DNA of 64,000 nt. Source: Salminus brasiliensis (lineage: Eukaryota > Chordata > Actinopteri > Characiformes > Bryconidae). Below the pieces are notes generated by a model. That model was not told the origin of the DNA and searched no databases. It saw nothing but the letters and a program-made list of their open reading frames with translations. The stretch covers positions 10,430,081-10,494,080 of the forward strand of contig NC_132888.1 in assembly GCF_030463535.1 (NCBI RefSeq), given 5' to 3'. The translations under genes and the position numbers were made by a program. Of this stretch, positions 49,025-61,189 are shown one piece after another. Each line of letters opens with the position of its first letter. Position 1 is the stretch's first letter.

Positions 49025-49667
49025 AAGCATCTTCTGCTATTGGAAAAAAGTAATAATATTCATTTAATTTCTGAAGCTACCAATCAATAGCAATGTAACA
49101 TTTCCCAGATTTGTCCTAGTCAGCATTACGGGAACTAAACAAATGTTTCACATGCCTCTGATTATGACTGAATAATGTCAACTCAGCATGTCACTAAAAA
49201 ACACAATACACAATTTCTTTCTCTGTTGCCATACTAGTTTTGATAAGTTTGTCATCCTAAAATGATACAGGTGAGTCATATAATATAATTATTATTTTGC
49301 ATTATAATATAGATAGATAGATGATAGATAGATGGTTTCCATGTTGTCATGACAAATACATTTCTAGTAACAGAAAGTAATAAAGCTCATGAAACACACA
49401 CATGCACACATCTCTGAATTTCACTCACTTGCTGCTCTTCAGATTCCAGACAGGAAGCCATTTGCTACATCAGCATGTTAATAGCCAGATGTTTACAGCT
49501 GCTCCTCCCCAACTGTTTGTTGCTCCTCTGTGTCGAAGTCTGAACACCATTGATGTCATGTTGAAGCCTGTATTAACGCTTCGATGGTGGTCTCTAAGTC
49601 ATTCAATAACTACAGGATGTGTTCTAGAGACCTGCTGCGTGTGTTAGCAATCCGCTAATCATCTTCA

Positions 49668-49780
49668 GTGATCATTCCTCCACCACACATACACCCTCTG
49701 CTTCTCCCTCCCTCGCTTTTTCTTTCTTTCTCCCCCGCCCTGTGTCTCTTTCTCTCCCTTTCTCTTTCCCAGAGGATTCA
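49668..49780. repeat. pyrimidine-rich (CT) tract
   Basis: TCTTTCTTTCTCCCCCGCCC and similar CT-rich sequence. It creates long but meaningless reading frames on both strands. Confidence 0.8.
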
Positions 49781-49837
49781 CTCAATAATGCAGAAAGCTG
49801 TTGAGCTAGTGTTGTTTGGCATGTCTTTCTGCTGTCT

Positions 49838-50045
49838 AACTCCAGTCCTGGAGGCCCACCTGCTCTGCAGTTTTCTGTTCTCAGGTGTTTGGGGTTGGGA
49901 GACTTTGGCCTATGTAAAGATACCCTGTTTACCTGCTTTTCACAAGCAGAGAGATTTAGATCCAATAATGTGTTCTGGAAAAATATTGGTCTACCTGCTT
50001 AACACCTGGGGATCAGTCCTGCCAGCTCACACTCCTTATGTTACA
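49838..50045. repeat. fish interspersed repeat (CTCCAGTCCTGGAGGCCCAC type)
   Basis: AACTCCAGTCCTGGAGGCCC followed by CTGCTCTGCAGTTTTCTG is a common fish repeat start, and GGGGATCAGTCCTGCC is near the other end. Boundaries approximate. Confidence 0.5.
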
Positions 50046-50278
50046 TTTTAAAAGGTTCAAATGTGTGGATGAACAGTTGATAACATTCAATTATTATTAG
50101 CAATTTTAGTAGCTCCAGTAATGGCTACCATGATCACATACAATCAGACTGTGCTACCCATATCCTGCAGAATAAGGATGCAATTGTTATTTTTAATTGT
50201 TAGTTTAATTTAAACTTGGCATCAAAGTCTCTTGGGACATCACCAGTACTATACATGTACATATATAAATATACACAC

Positions 50279-50783
50279 AACAATCAGCCATAACATTAAT
50301 TAACCACTGAGAAGTCTTTATCTACAGTGGCTTCATCTGTTATGGGGATATTTTAAGCATGAAGTGAACAGTCAGTTCTTAAAGGTGACGTGTCAGAAGC
50401 TGGACAAATGGTTAAGTGTAAAAAATTTGATACTTTGACAAGAAATAGACCGTGATGGCAAGACGACTGGGCCAGAACATCTCCAAAATATCAGGCAGGC
50501 CTTTTGGGGGTTTTCTGGTATGCAGTGGTCAATACCAACCAAAGGTGGCCCAAGAAAAAACAACGGTGACAGGCTTATTGATGCAATCCATGGAGGCCCC
50601 ACCTCACAACTTACAGGACTTACAGATCTAATGCTAACGTCTTGGTGCCAGATGCCACTGGACACCTTCAGAGGTCTTGAGGAGTCCATGCCTCAAATGG
50701 TCAGATATGTTGTGGTGGCACACGGATGACCTAGACAGTATTAGGCAGGTGGTGCTAATGTTTATTTGCTGCTGATTGATGTA
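50279..50783 (+). mobile_element. Tc1-like family E element, both ends present
   Basis: Left end ACAATCAGCCATAACATTAA and right end GGTGCTAATGTTTATTTGCT...GATTG. The plus strand retains transposase N-terminus words (GCAAGACGACTGGGCCAGAA, reading RRLGQNISK). The catalytic domain is deleted. 505 bp, the longest clean copy of this family in the window. Confidence 0.82.
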
Positions 50784-51223
50784 TTACATACTGTCCATTG
50801 TTAGCATGTTGTGTACTTTTATTTTAATTATGTAGGGAGGAGCTGTTTTATTTATTATTTATTATTTACTTATATTAAGTATGTAAATACTGTCTGGCAT
50901 CATAGTGTAGTTTTGTATTTACACGTCAGTGATCTGCAACTTTTTATTTGCCCTTTCTAAATTCCTGCATTTTTACACTTTTGCTACATTACATGGTTTC
51001 AAAATATGCAAAATATATTATAAGAGAGGGAAAACATAATGAATCTGATTCCTTTACTTTGCTGTGGCTGGACCCCACTTGGAGAACCGTAGTCTTAGCA
51101 GGGAAAATGAGCGCAAGCTCACAAGGGGACTGAGCACAAGCCACACTTTGGTGCCACCTTGTGGTTTGTTACACAGCTGCATGCGAAACGAAAAAAGAAG
51201 AAAACTTTCAAACAATTGAACAA
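50784..51223. other. intergenic stretch downstream of agmo, no gene seen
   Basis: AT-rich, with TTATTTATTATTTATTATTT near 50846-50870. No exon. Confidence 0.45.
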
Positions 51224-51241
51224 TTTATTTATTAATTTATT
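51224..51241 (-). terminator. cluster of three polyadenylation signals
   Basis: On the minus strand AATAAA occurs three times within 18 bases, about 0.96 kb after the agmo stop codon. No better hexamer was noticed between it and the stop. It is the best visible candidate for agmo 3' end formation, although AT-rich DNA produces such hexamers by chance. Confidence 0.3.
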
Positions 51242-51640
51242 AAAAAAATATAAAATTCAACATTACACTACAGAGTAAATAATGGAAGCTTATTTATATT
51301 GTTAAAATATTATTTGAAAACACCAAGCTTTTGAGTATTTCTTGATCACGCCAAAATATTCTGGAATAAAATCACCATCACACATGCTTTTGCTTTTGAT
51401 TTGATAAAAATAATATTTTGGAGATGCAACAATGTTTAAAATTGCAGAGAATTTTATATATTACAGCTGGTATTATGGTGTGATACAGTACAAGTGTTGT
51501 GGACTCCCAGGACTGGAAGTGGAGAAAAAGGACTTAGCATAGCCCCTCCTCACAGTGTGAGCAGTGCCATTGCTGCTATCTCAGAATACTCTGAGGCTGA
51601 AAAAAAAGGTTTCTGGAATATTTACAGGTGAAGTTATGAC

Positions 51641-51712
51641 TATGTATGTATGTATGTATGTATGTATGTATGTGTGTGTGTGTGTGTGTGTATGTGTGTA
51701 TATATATATATA
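51641..51712. repeat. (TATG)n-(TG)n-(TA)n compound microsatellite
   Basis: A compound tract lying inside the presumed agmo 3' UTR, so its length variants would be transcribed. Confidence 0.95.
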
Positions 51713-52195
51713 ACAGGTGCATGTTTGCCCCAATTGTCTCTCAGTTAAGTCTTACGTAGGTCTGGTATTCTCCTAAAATGTGCTCTCCTAAAAACATCAC
51801 CACCAGTCTAGCAAACGGCAGCAAAAAAAGTTGAATACAGGCTATAGTTCCACTTCAGTTTCTTACTTAATTACTTATCTCTCGAATGTCTTTCTCATAA
51901 TACCTATCCCTCATTTCTGCATACTGCAGGTCACTGATCATTGTAAATGATATATTATTAAAGTCTGTGCATTGTTATTATCAGAATATACAGTAAATAG
52001 CACCTCAACACAGATCTCACTACCAAAAGATCCCATATACAGATAAATGATTAAATGATTCAGTCACACTGGATAAGAGCTTCTATAAAGCCACTCATGT
52101 CCAATATTTACTCCTCTAATTAACAACTGCATAGTTAAGATTTTGAATAACATAGCTTTGTTCCTACGATTTCCGTTTGTCCGTTTAGCTTTCAG

Positions 52196-52273
52196 TCAGT
52201 GGAACTTCTTCTTGTCGGTCAGCTGGTTGAAGCACTGCAAGCCCCAGTAGAGAGCAGAGAGAGACACAAACAC
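52196..52273 (-). CDS. agmo: agmo terminal coding exon with stop codon
   Basis: The exon follows a CCAG acceptor (52274-52277) and continues in phase 0 for 25 codons to TGA at 52196-52198. It reads VFVSLS then ALYWGLQCFNQLTDKKKFH. The FxSLxxxYWGLxxxxQLT pattern aligns with the end of AGMO (human FSICIAFWGVRSMKQLT as I recall it), so it completes the final membrane segment and short tail. The last four residues, KKFH, fit the KKXX dilysine ER-retrieval pattern, which agrees with the known ER location of the enzyme. The human tail I recall does not end this way, so the motif may be lineage-specific. Confidence 0.92.
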   Translation of the reverse strand: MFVSLSALYWGLQCFNQLTDKKKFH

Positions 52274-54061
52274 CTGGAAAAGATTTTAGATTAAATATCG
52301 TCATATAAAACATAACACAAAGCTTTATAACTTTGCACTCATATTTCAGATGCAAAACAATGGCTGCGCTACAAATGTATCCAACATAACAAAGCTAATG
52401 GCATGCATGTATAGACTTGTGTAGTGACCACAATCTATTAAACCTATTAAAAAGGCACCACAATCGCATGCTAAAAGAGGCCACTAAAGGGGGAAAAAAC
52501 ATTACAAAAGGTTACGCTCCAGGCCAAAGAATCTCCCATGATGCACTAGCTCTGTGTCAGGGGGTTAACGGCACTGGTCACTGAGGAACAGAGCCAAGAG
52601 GTTCTGCCAAAAAGCGTCCCGGGCGGAACCACTGCTCCTCCCCAGTGTTCTGGACCATAAACTGCATCCGTGTTCTTAACTCTGGCCAAAAGCGAGCCCT
52701 GTCCATCACAGCCGTCTCTCTGATGGGAAAGAATGAGTTTCCTCAAGAGCTCCACAGCTGTTTCCCTCTGAGAGAATGAGAGACAGAGACACAGGGCCTG
52801 GAATGTCCCTGTGATCCCTGACCCCTCGCTACCTGAAACCACCCACTGCTGCCTTAAGATTTAAAAAAAGACTCTGCTTATGATTATATATACAAGTACA
52901 TTACTCTGTACTGTTAGGCAACTCTGACTAACCAAGATTTATACACAGACTGAGGCATCTTAAACCTGATCTCGAGCTGTAATGAGGACTAAACATTGCA
53001 TCTGAAGTTGGTCAAACTGAGTACTCAGCTTCCAACAGTAAATGAAAGAAAAGAAGGAGCTCAGTCTTTTAGCTGAGGAGATAGTCGAGGTGCACAGAGA
53101 TGCAGGATTATCGTTTTGTAGAATCCTACATAAAAACCAAGAACCTACTGACACCAAAGATCAAATTCAAGTTGCTTTTTGTATCACTTGCTGATGCTGT
53201 AAAGCAGTGGATGACAGTAATACATTACTTGCATTTCATTACTGTATTTAGGTACTTTTTCAAGTATTTGTATTTATAATTTAAAATTACATTAACTATA
53301 TAAAATATTCTAGTTTTTGCATTACTACTATAGTATTTGCATGTTATTTTGTATAGAATAATATGCATCATTTGTAAAGTATGCGTTCTTTCGTAAAGTA
53401 TAGTATGTGTGATTTTGTATAGTGTGTGGTGTTATTTTGTAAGGTACAGTATAGTATGTTATTTTGTACAGTATCATAACTTTTTGTGTAATTTTTGAAG
53501 TGAGGAAGAATAAATATTGAAATCTTTAATATCCTTTTGAAAATCTGAAGCCAGAAAGGAAATACTAATCATTTTCTATCTGGAGCCAAAAGAAAGTGCC
53601 AATGGAAAGGTGCCAAAACAATCTTAAAAAAAACACAAAACAAAAAAACAAACAGAACAGGCACATCTGCTCAAAAAACCCTCCATAGTTGACACGGCAC
53701 ACTCAGTAGCTTATCAGACATGGAAACAGTTTTTAACAAACCGGAAACTACTACAGATACTCTCATAGTATTTTTACATTTGATACTTAAGTGCATTTTG
53801 CAGCAAGTCCTTAAACTCACAAAGAAATCTAAATAAAGAAAGTCTACTTAGCCTGATTAAAGGGGTTCTTATAATATACACTTATACACACTCCACATAT
53901 ACAGAATGCCCTAACACACACAAACACAATACACCAGCACAAGTCCCAGCATCCTGCATGCACAGAACAGGTATCTAAAATAAAAACAGCATTGAAGCTC
54001 TGCTGTCAGATCTGTGCTGTATAGCTGATAAAAGGGATGTTTCCAGAAGTCAGTCTCAGAT

Positions 54062-54443
54062 TTTGCAAAAGCACACACAGCTTGTACAGTCACTGTAGAC
54101 TGTAAACTGTTGCCAACAGAATAGGGCTCTGGATCGGATAAACATGAACCTATCGGCACCAGACATTAACTAGAGGGATATACAGCCTCCCAGCACTGAG
54201 CTGTGGAGCAGTGGAAGAGCTGTGTTCTCTGGAACGATGGATGGTGCTCCATCCAATACTTTTGGGGTCAGCTGGGGAGTTAGAGACCCCACTTTTGTCG
54301 CTGAATGCAATCAAATCCTTACAACAGAGTTGACAGTAGACACAGTTACTCCAACAAAAGCAGGATCAACTTTTTTAATAGCCTTGGGTTCAAACCAAAC
54401 AATGAATGTGCAGATGTTCCAATAATGTTGTCCATAAATAGAG
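54062..54443 (+). mobile_element. MITE family A, 5'-truncated copy 5
   Basis: GCAAAAGCACACACAGCTTG, GATAAACATGAACCTATCGG and AGCACTGAGCTGTGGAGCAG lead to a degraded right terminus TCCAATAATGTTGTCCATAA. The outermost left bases are missing. Confidence 0.78.
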
Positions 54444-54640
54444 CATATTATTAATTGGTATCCCCCCATTTCTGCAAAGTCAGCATGCATTCAAGCTGGA
54501 TGGACTTCAAATATTTGACCAGCTTAGAGTGTGAACACAAGCTTCAATGAAGGAGACGAAAGAATCTGATCATACTGCACAAATATGTTAACATGATCAA
54601 TTTCATAATCATGCATAATGTTTATATTTACTTTAAAAAA

Positions 54641-54960
54641 ACGCAACTTGTTTAATAAAAAGTTCTTCTTATGGAACAGAACAATCCCAACTGTTAAGCA
54701 TGGGGGTGGCAGTGTCATGGTTTGGGGCTGCTCTGCTGCTGTGGGTCCAGAACAGCTTACCGTTTTTGATGGACCTATGAATTCTGAATTGTCCCAGCAA
54801 TTTCTCAACTACAATGTCAGGGTATGAAGCAGTTTTGCAAGCATGGAATGGACCAACATTCCTCCAAACTGTTGTGCAGGACTGACGTTATTGCTGCTCA
54901 AAGGCATCACACCTATTTGTGAAAGCAAATGTCATTTGTTTAATTGAGTTCTTTTCATCT
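54641..54960 (+). pseudogene. Tc1-like transposase fragment, catalytic-domain piece
   Basis: The frame ending at 54827 reads FFLWNRTIPTVKHGGGSVMV then WGCSAAVGPEQLTVFDGPMN. KHGGGSVMVWGC is a hallmark between the first and second catalytic residues of Tc1 transposases. The frame breaks at a TGA (54825-54827), and later homologous-looking sequence lies out of frame. Neither catalytic Asp pair nor terminal repeats are visible. Confidence 0.82.
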
Positions 54961-55925
54961 AGTCTCATGGTGAAGGTGTGATCACATTTCAAGAGCTGTC
55001 CAGTTCTACTGGACGAAAGGCAACTAATCGTCCTTTTATCCTTTGGATGGGGCAAGTTCAAGTCTGATAGAATTTTAAAGTCCTATCAGCATGTTCTGTT
55101 GATAGTTCTCTGCCTAATGCATGCAGTGGGCTTGGACTGCAGCCCAACCTGTGAGGCTAGTACTGACCACTCTCTCATAGGAGGTCACTGCACCTTTGGA
55201 CTCCCATTTCCTTTTCCAGAGAGGTGAAGTCCACTGGAAGAGGATTCTTTCATTAAAGTTGATGTCTTGATCAGAAAGAGATGACTGGTAGGCAAAATAA
55301 ATATATCTACATAGTTTGGTAAGTGAGGGGGGGGGTCGCTGACCTTTTGGACCATCTTCTAAAAAAAAGTATGGTTTGTCAGATGTGGTAAGGGAATAGG
55401 GGGAAGTTGGGGAAATGGTGCTGAGTGAATCATCTCAGTTTTGATACACAGTGTAAAACTCTGTCCATATGGTCCATAAGGAGCACAGAACACAGCTGCA
55501 AGATATGTAAGGCCCAATCCTGAAGTATACAGTATGAAAGATCCCTAAACGACTAAAATTCTGCTTGCAGAGTGTGCTCTAGAATGTCTGCACTAGTCTT
55601 TTGGCAGTGTTTGCACTATAGAGATGGGAATGTTCTTGGTGCTTATTGTTGGTGTCAAGACTGGATGTTGTAGCATTGGTTTAGTTCTGAGCACCAACTC
55701 CAGTGGATCAAAGTCTGATACCTCAGGCACCAGGCAGATCATCATCATCATATATGACTCTACAAGATCTAATCTCTCTAAGCTTTGGGGAATATCTGAC
55801 CATTGAGGGAGCTCTCAAGGATTCAATTCTGCTTTTTGGAGGACTGAAGTCACACACAGTCACCTGGTCATTTTACGTGCCTCCTATCTGGAATACTATG
55901 TATTTCGAATTCAGTCATTAGAAAA

Positions 55926-56150
55926 CACAATCAGTCATAATATTAGAACCACACTGATTATCTTTATCTACAATAGGCAAGCATAAGGAGAGAGCCAAAT
56001 CATGATGTCTATAGGACTGGGTCAGAACATCTCCAAAAGTCCAGGCAGGTCTTTCTGGTATGTTTTTTTGGTATGCAGTGGTCAGACTTAAAGGTTTGGC
56101 TACTAATGTCTTGGTGTCTTCAGATGGTCCGATCTGGCGGCACTAAAGGA
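55926..56150 (+). repeat. Tc1-like family E fragment
   Basis: Starts with the terminus ACAATCAGTCATAATATTAG, then GACTGGGTCAGAACATCTCC and TATGCAGTGGTCAGACTT. The right part diverges after GTCTTGGTGTCTTCAGATGG. Confidence 0.7.
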
Positions 56151-57768
56151 AACTACTCAGTATGGGACACTATTGCTATGGGCACTGGAAAGTGCACTAC
56201 AGCTAATATCAAGTATGTTGTAAAAGCATGCACGGTAGTGGTGGCCCTCCCATGGAGCTTCCACTGCATTTAGGCAGCTTCATGAGGAGCAGCTCTCTGA
56301 AGGCAAGGTTTTACAAACCTGAAGGACCTGCAATGTGCCAAATCAGCCCCGCAGCACTTTCATGCAGTAATGAAGGAGGCTGCCGCCATGGTGTGGAGGC
56401 CTCTATGGACACTCTGTAAATCACTTCAGTAGGATTCCTGAGAGAAGGACAAAGACGGATGGCTCCTGTGGGACTTGTAAAGGACCTACCGCGGCCGACT
56501 TGGATACCTGAACCTATGCCCTGACAACACTGAAGCGCATGTGCACACACAAACTCCTCCAGTAGCAACTCTGCAGAACTCTACTGCCTATTACTACCCT
56601 GAGCCAAGAAACCCAGTGCAATATATTTAGCTTTACGTGGTCTTGCTGGGGTTCCTTAAGGCTTCCCCTTTTCAATAATACCACTCTCAGTTGATGGTGG
56701 AATATCGAGGAGGGCAGACATTTCACCAACTGGCTTCTTGTGATGGTGGCATCCTATTATAGTGCCACTCTGGAATTTAGCTGAAATTCAGTGAGCTCCT
56801 TACACACATTAGTGAAACCACCCATTCTAAAGGCACACTGCATGGTTAGGTGCTTGATTTTATACACCTGTGGCAATGGGACTCAATGAAACACCTTAAA
56901 ACAATGATTAAGAGGTGTGTGTCCTAACACTTCCATATAGCGTGTATATATATTTAAAACGTCTTAATGAATTATCAGTGTTGAATGTTAGTTGCAAATC
57001 CTACTACTGTATTTAATTGTTTTCAATGAAGTCAATTTAATAGTTTAGATCTTGTTTAGTATCTTAAACCTGAGAATGTGCTAACAAACCTTAGGAGGCA
57101 ACAATGCTCAATAACTCTCGATTAACTGTCAAAATAATTAGTTTTAGATGATTTGATTAGTAATGTAATCGATAGCGACAGCACTGATACTGAATTCAAA
57201 TTGGGACAAAAAGGTGGCACAGATCCCATTTTGGTAGTGCCCTCACTGAGAGAATCAGGTGCTATAGAAAGATAAGGCCATGCTGGCTCTGCGTGAAGCG
57301 ACCTTCATAATATTGTCTTAACCTTTTCCTTTAAAAATCTGGAGTAGTTCTTTGTAGCAGTGTAATTATGTCTCCCCCTCGAGAAATGAGGTTGCAAAAA
57401 TATTATCTTTAATTGCTTAAAAGCAGGGAATGGAAAGAACTCCGGAAGGAACATATGCGCACCTACCTAATCTCTGCTGAAAGATCTCCAGCTCAGCATG
57501 ATCCTCTGAGCATTTCAGCAATACTGATTTTTTTTGTATGGTTTCCAGCTTTCTTCGTGCTAAGCCTTGTTTCTATGTGAAGGTACTAAACGCCACGAGT
57601 GTCAAGACGGTCTTCTGCTCTTGATTATGTTCGTAAACAAGTAATCAGCTGATTACAGGCCAAACAGCAAAGATAAGAATGAGCCTCTCCAAAATAAATG
57701 ACTGAATAGAGATAAACAAGGAAGCCCTTAATAAATAAATAAGCAAATACTGTATATACATGTACACA

Positions 57769-57815
57769 CCCCAATCAGCCATAACATTAAAACCACCAGC
57801 TCTGACCTCTCAAGT
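57769..57815 (+). repeat. solo terminus of Tc1-like family E
   Basis: CACCCCAATCAGCCATAACATT then AAAACCACC, only about 45 bp. Confidence 0.6.
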
Positions 57816-58019
57816 TCTGAAGTCCAAAAGACATAGCCCATATTAATGTTTCAGTAAATCTATTTGTTTACTGCTTGTTCTCATCTGCAGATTAGGCCCC
57901 CCTATATCAAATGATGACCCCAGACTGCGAGGCAATGCATTACATAAAAACACAGTTCTGAGTAAATTTACCTATACCATCTTTTTGTGGATTGGAAATG
58001 TACATGGTTTCACAGTCCT

Positions 58020-58130
58020 GGGTTGGCATAACTGTCTAACTGCCTGCTTGTCAAGAGACAGAAGATCGTAAGTTTGAATCCCATCACCACTACAGCTCTA
58101 GTCTAGGAACAGGAAGGCCTACCCTCATGT
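58020..58130 (+). repeat. tRNA-derived SINE, degraded
   Basis: GGGTTGGCATAACTGTCTAA resembles an A-box region and GTAAGTTTGAATCCCATC a B box, about 50 bases apart as in tRNA-derived promoters. The body CTAGTCTAGGAACAGGAAGG follows. Confidence 0.6.
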
Positions 58131-58227
58131 AAAAGGGGCGTTTCTAACCTAGTCTAACTCTAGTCCCTGTTGATCCATTTTGAATAGAATAGGACTAGGG
58201 AGTAGAATAGGACTAGGTCAGGGAGTC

Positions 58228-58432
58228 TGGGGGTGAGATGGAGTGATCACCTAACATCCTGACCTGACTAATGCTCTTGTCGCAGAATGCAATCAATCAA
58301 ATCCTCACAGCATGTTCCAGCACACATGTTCCAGCATCTAGTAGAAATCCCTCCCTGGACAGCTTTTAATACCCTTGATTTTAGAAGGAACAATGAATGA
58401 GCATGTGTCCCAATACTTTTGTCCATACAGTG
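58228..58432 (+). mobile_element. MITE family A, 5'-truncated copy 6
   Basis: Core GGGTGAGATGGAGTGATCAC, CTAATGCTCTTGTCGCAGAATG and CCTCCCTGGACAGCTTTTAA leads to terminus CCAATACTTTTGTCCATACA before TA (58433-58434). Confidence 0.84.
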
Positions 58433-59129
58433 TACTGTGTACTTTAAAGTTGATCTGGCAGTGCAGACATGAAGACAGATGGATAAAACACTAATCAACA
58501 TGTTAGATCAGGTAATGAAGATGGACTTCTCTAAACCATGAAGTTAGAATCTTAGAAAAGATCTGAAACACCACCACCAAAAAGTGCACCATGAGAGCGC
58601 ACCATGAGTGGAAAGTGATCTTTCTGAGAGCAGTCACGGCTCGTCTCAGAGACAGGTGTATTTTTATTAGAGCTCCACTTAAATTGCTATGAGCTCACCA
58701 CTCCCAGTCTGCAGAGAAGCTCCCTTAATTACTATGAGACATGCAATGTCTGGGACGTCCCATATCCTGAGCTGCGGGCCATGTGCGACATCGTTTATCT
58801 GCAGCTCTATTAGGTCCACATGGCTCATCAAAATGCACACACACATGTGTAAACAAGTGAGAAAGAGTGTGCTTAAGAGACGGGCGTGCCTGTGTTTGGG
58901 GGTGTGACCTTGCCACCTGAGTTTATGGGCTAGCCCTGCTGTTTTAATAGGGAACTCTCTCGATAATAAATACCAGCATGTGGTTTTAATGATACAATAT
59001 ATCTTAGGAAAGACTCTACTGTACTGGCTCTGCAGAGGGGAATCAAAGGTGTCCTTACATTTTAACTGTGACTAAACTGCTTTGTGTGTTTTAAATGTCT
59101 AAGCGGTAAGAGAAAGTCACTTTCAGAAT

Positions 59130-60420
59130 GAAGGTGCTTCAAACGGTTTTTCAAGCGATTCCTTAGAAGAGCCACTTCCATAAGAACCATGTTTGTAATG
59201 GAGATTTATGAGTGTGAAGAAACTTTACAATGGTAAAGGACCTTTACATCAATCAGTTCTTGGTTCTTTGTAATCGAGATGTATAACTGATTGATGTAAA
59301 GGTCCTTCACTAAGACCCACTTTTGGATCCAAAAGAACCATGTTTGTAATAAAGATTTATAAGAGTAAAGAAACCTTACACTGGTAAAGGACCATGACAT
59401 CCAGTGAAGGTTCTTCTAAAGACCATAAAAGACCATTAGAACCATGTCTGTAGTAAAGATTAGTGTGAAGAACCTTTAAATTGTTAAAGAACCTTTACTT
59501 TTTAAAAGTAAAGTTCACACTCACAAATCTCTATTACAAACATGGTTCTTTATGGAACAAAAATTGGTTCTATGACACTGCTTAAATTGTTATTTTGTGC
59601 AATACAGTAGAAGAACCCCTTTTTGTTTCATAAAGAACCATGTTTATAATACAGATTTGTGAGTGTGAAGAACATTTAAATCTGTAAAGAACCATTAGGT
59701 CCAAATAAAGGTTCTGTATACCTCTAAAAGGTTCTTTGCATTTATACAACCCTGTTACAAACATGGTTCTTATGGAACCAATGGAACAGTGGTTCTGCTA
59801 TGGCACTGCTCAATGTTTTTAACAATATCTTAGCAGAACCACTTTTGGTTCCAGAAGAACCATGGTTGTAATAGTGATTTGTCAGTGTGAAGAACCTTTA
59901 AGTTGTTTTAAGAACTTTTGCACTGAGTGAAGGTTCTTTACACTCACAAATCTCTTTCACAAACTTGGTTCTTTATGGAACAAACACTGGTTCTATGACA
60001 CTGCTCAAAAGGCTCTTGTGTGTAATACCTTAGAAAAAAGTATAAAGAACCATGTTTATAATACAGATTTGTGAGTGTGAATAACCTTTAAATCTGTAAA
60101 GAACCTTTAGATCAAATCAATGTTCCTTAGACCTTTAAAAGGCTCTGTGATTAATACATCCCTGTGACAAACATGGTTCTTATGGAACTTGCTTAGTGGT
60201 TCTGCTATGGCATTGCTCTACGACACTGCTCAAATGTTTTGTTTTGTTTTTTGAGCGATGCCTTAGAAGAACCACTTTTGATTCCAGAAGAACCACGTTT
60301 GTAATAAAGATTTGTGAGAGTGAAGAACCTTTAAATTCATACAGAATCAATAAGATCAGGAGAAGGTTCTAAACACGCATTCATCTCCAAATATGGTTCA
60401 TCTGAAGCACCTTTACTGAG
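59130..60420. repeat. tandem hairpin array (AGAACCATG...CATGGTTCT units)
   Basis: Forward arms like AGAACCATGTTTGTAATA AGATTTGTGAGTGTGAAG start at about 59183, 59334, 59438, 59634, 59856, 60046 and 60289. Inverted arms (CACTCACAAATCTC TATTACAAACATGG) lie at about 59516, 59744, 59941, 60152 and 60372. Five consecutive forward/inverted pairs result, plus a 21-base perfect inverted repeat at 59238-59258/59285-59305. Two-hairpin blocks recur with spacings of 412 and 433 bases. No coding capacity. A related unit is at 61262-61390. Confidence 0.9.
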
Positions 60421-61189
60421 GTGGACGTAAAGAAAATAACTACTGCTGATTCATCAGATCAAAAACACCATTCATTCGCTTTTCAGTTCTCAACTCGCTG
60501 CACATATGAAGGCATTTGCCCCCTATACAGCACGTGGGAACCTTTCTCAGAGCTCCACGCTTTTATTCCTCACAGATCTGCAGGAAATAAACGCATTCAG
60601 TGGGCGTTTTAGCACCTAAGTCTACAGATGCATGGTCACAAAGTAAAAGGAACAATTCGAGTCTCACGTGTAAATCTCATCAGCCCATTGCAGTTAGCCG
60701 CAGACAGGGCTAATTGATTCCAGAACTGTTGCCTTTACTTGAAGCAGGGGTGGGAAGAGAAGAAGGGATGGAGAGTGATGGAGAGAGGGGGAGAGGGAGG
60801 CTTGGAGGTGGTATAGTAATGAGGGGTCAGTCGCGATCCACAGCCCAGTTGCAAGAGCCAGAAACACATGGCAATTTTATGGTCAATTGGGCCATGCATC
60901 TGGACTCATACATCACCGCGCTGTGCAGTGGAACCTGGTGCCAGTTCACACACATATACACACATGTAGCCCGAGCACACTCACAGACGCACACGGTCGA
61001 GCATAATAGGGCGATGTCACACCTGTGTGCTGACATGCTCCATCTACACCATCTTGTTGCTTTACAGCAGAACCACACACACTCACAGGGTAGTCACTTA
61101 CGAGCACCCTTCAACCAAGCTCCACTCACTTTCATTGAATTGCTTCTGATTAAGGCAGCTGTTGCACTAAAAGTACACTAAAAATGACA

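Larger units (their letters stand above)
51224..52195 (-). other. agmo: putative agmo 3' UTR
   Basis: The stretch follows the agmo stop codon on the minus strand. It has no recognisable coding potential and includes a TATG/TG/TA microsatellite (51641-51712). The first clear AATAAA signals on this strand are three overlapping or adjacent copies at 51224-51229, 51228-51233 and 51236-51241, giving a 3' UTR of about 1 kb if used. An earlier weaker signal could end the transcript sooner. The extent is inference. Confidence 0.35.

Noticed and set aside
49668..50051. 127-codon frame with a leucine/serine-rich start resembling a signal peptide
   Set aside because: The hydrophobic part is a CT-rich tract and the rest lies in an interspersed repeat.
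52546..52842. 98-codon minus-strand frame in the last agmo intron, with an acceptor-like TTTCAG nearby
   Set aside because: Not needed for a complete agmo reading, no domain; an alternative last exon cannot be supported without transcripts.
55620..55920. Possible LINE reverse-transcriptase fragment (GALKDSILLF resembling GVPQGSILGPLLF)
   Set aside because: Only one weak motif, missing key residues; insufficient to call.
59130..60420. CRISPR-like regularly spaced repeats
   Set aside because: Units are palindromic, diverged and alternately oriented in a vertebrate intron; not direct repeats with unique spacers.
60714..61181. 155-codon open frame in the agmo intron
   Set aside because: Composition follows GA-rich and CA-rich low-complexity tracts; no domain, and it sits in the strand opposite to agmo.
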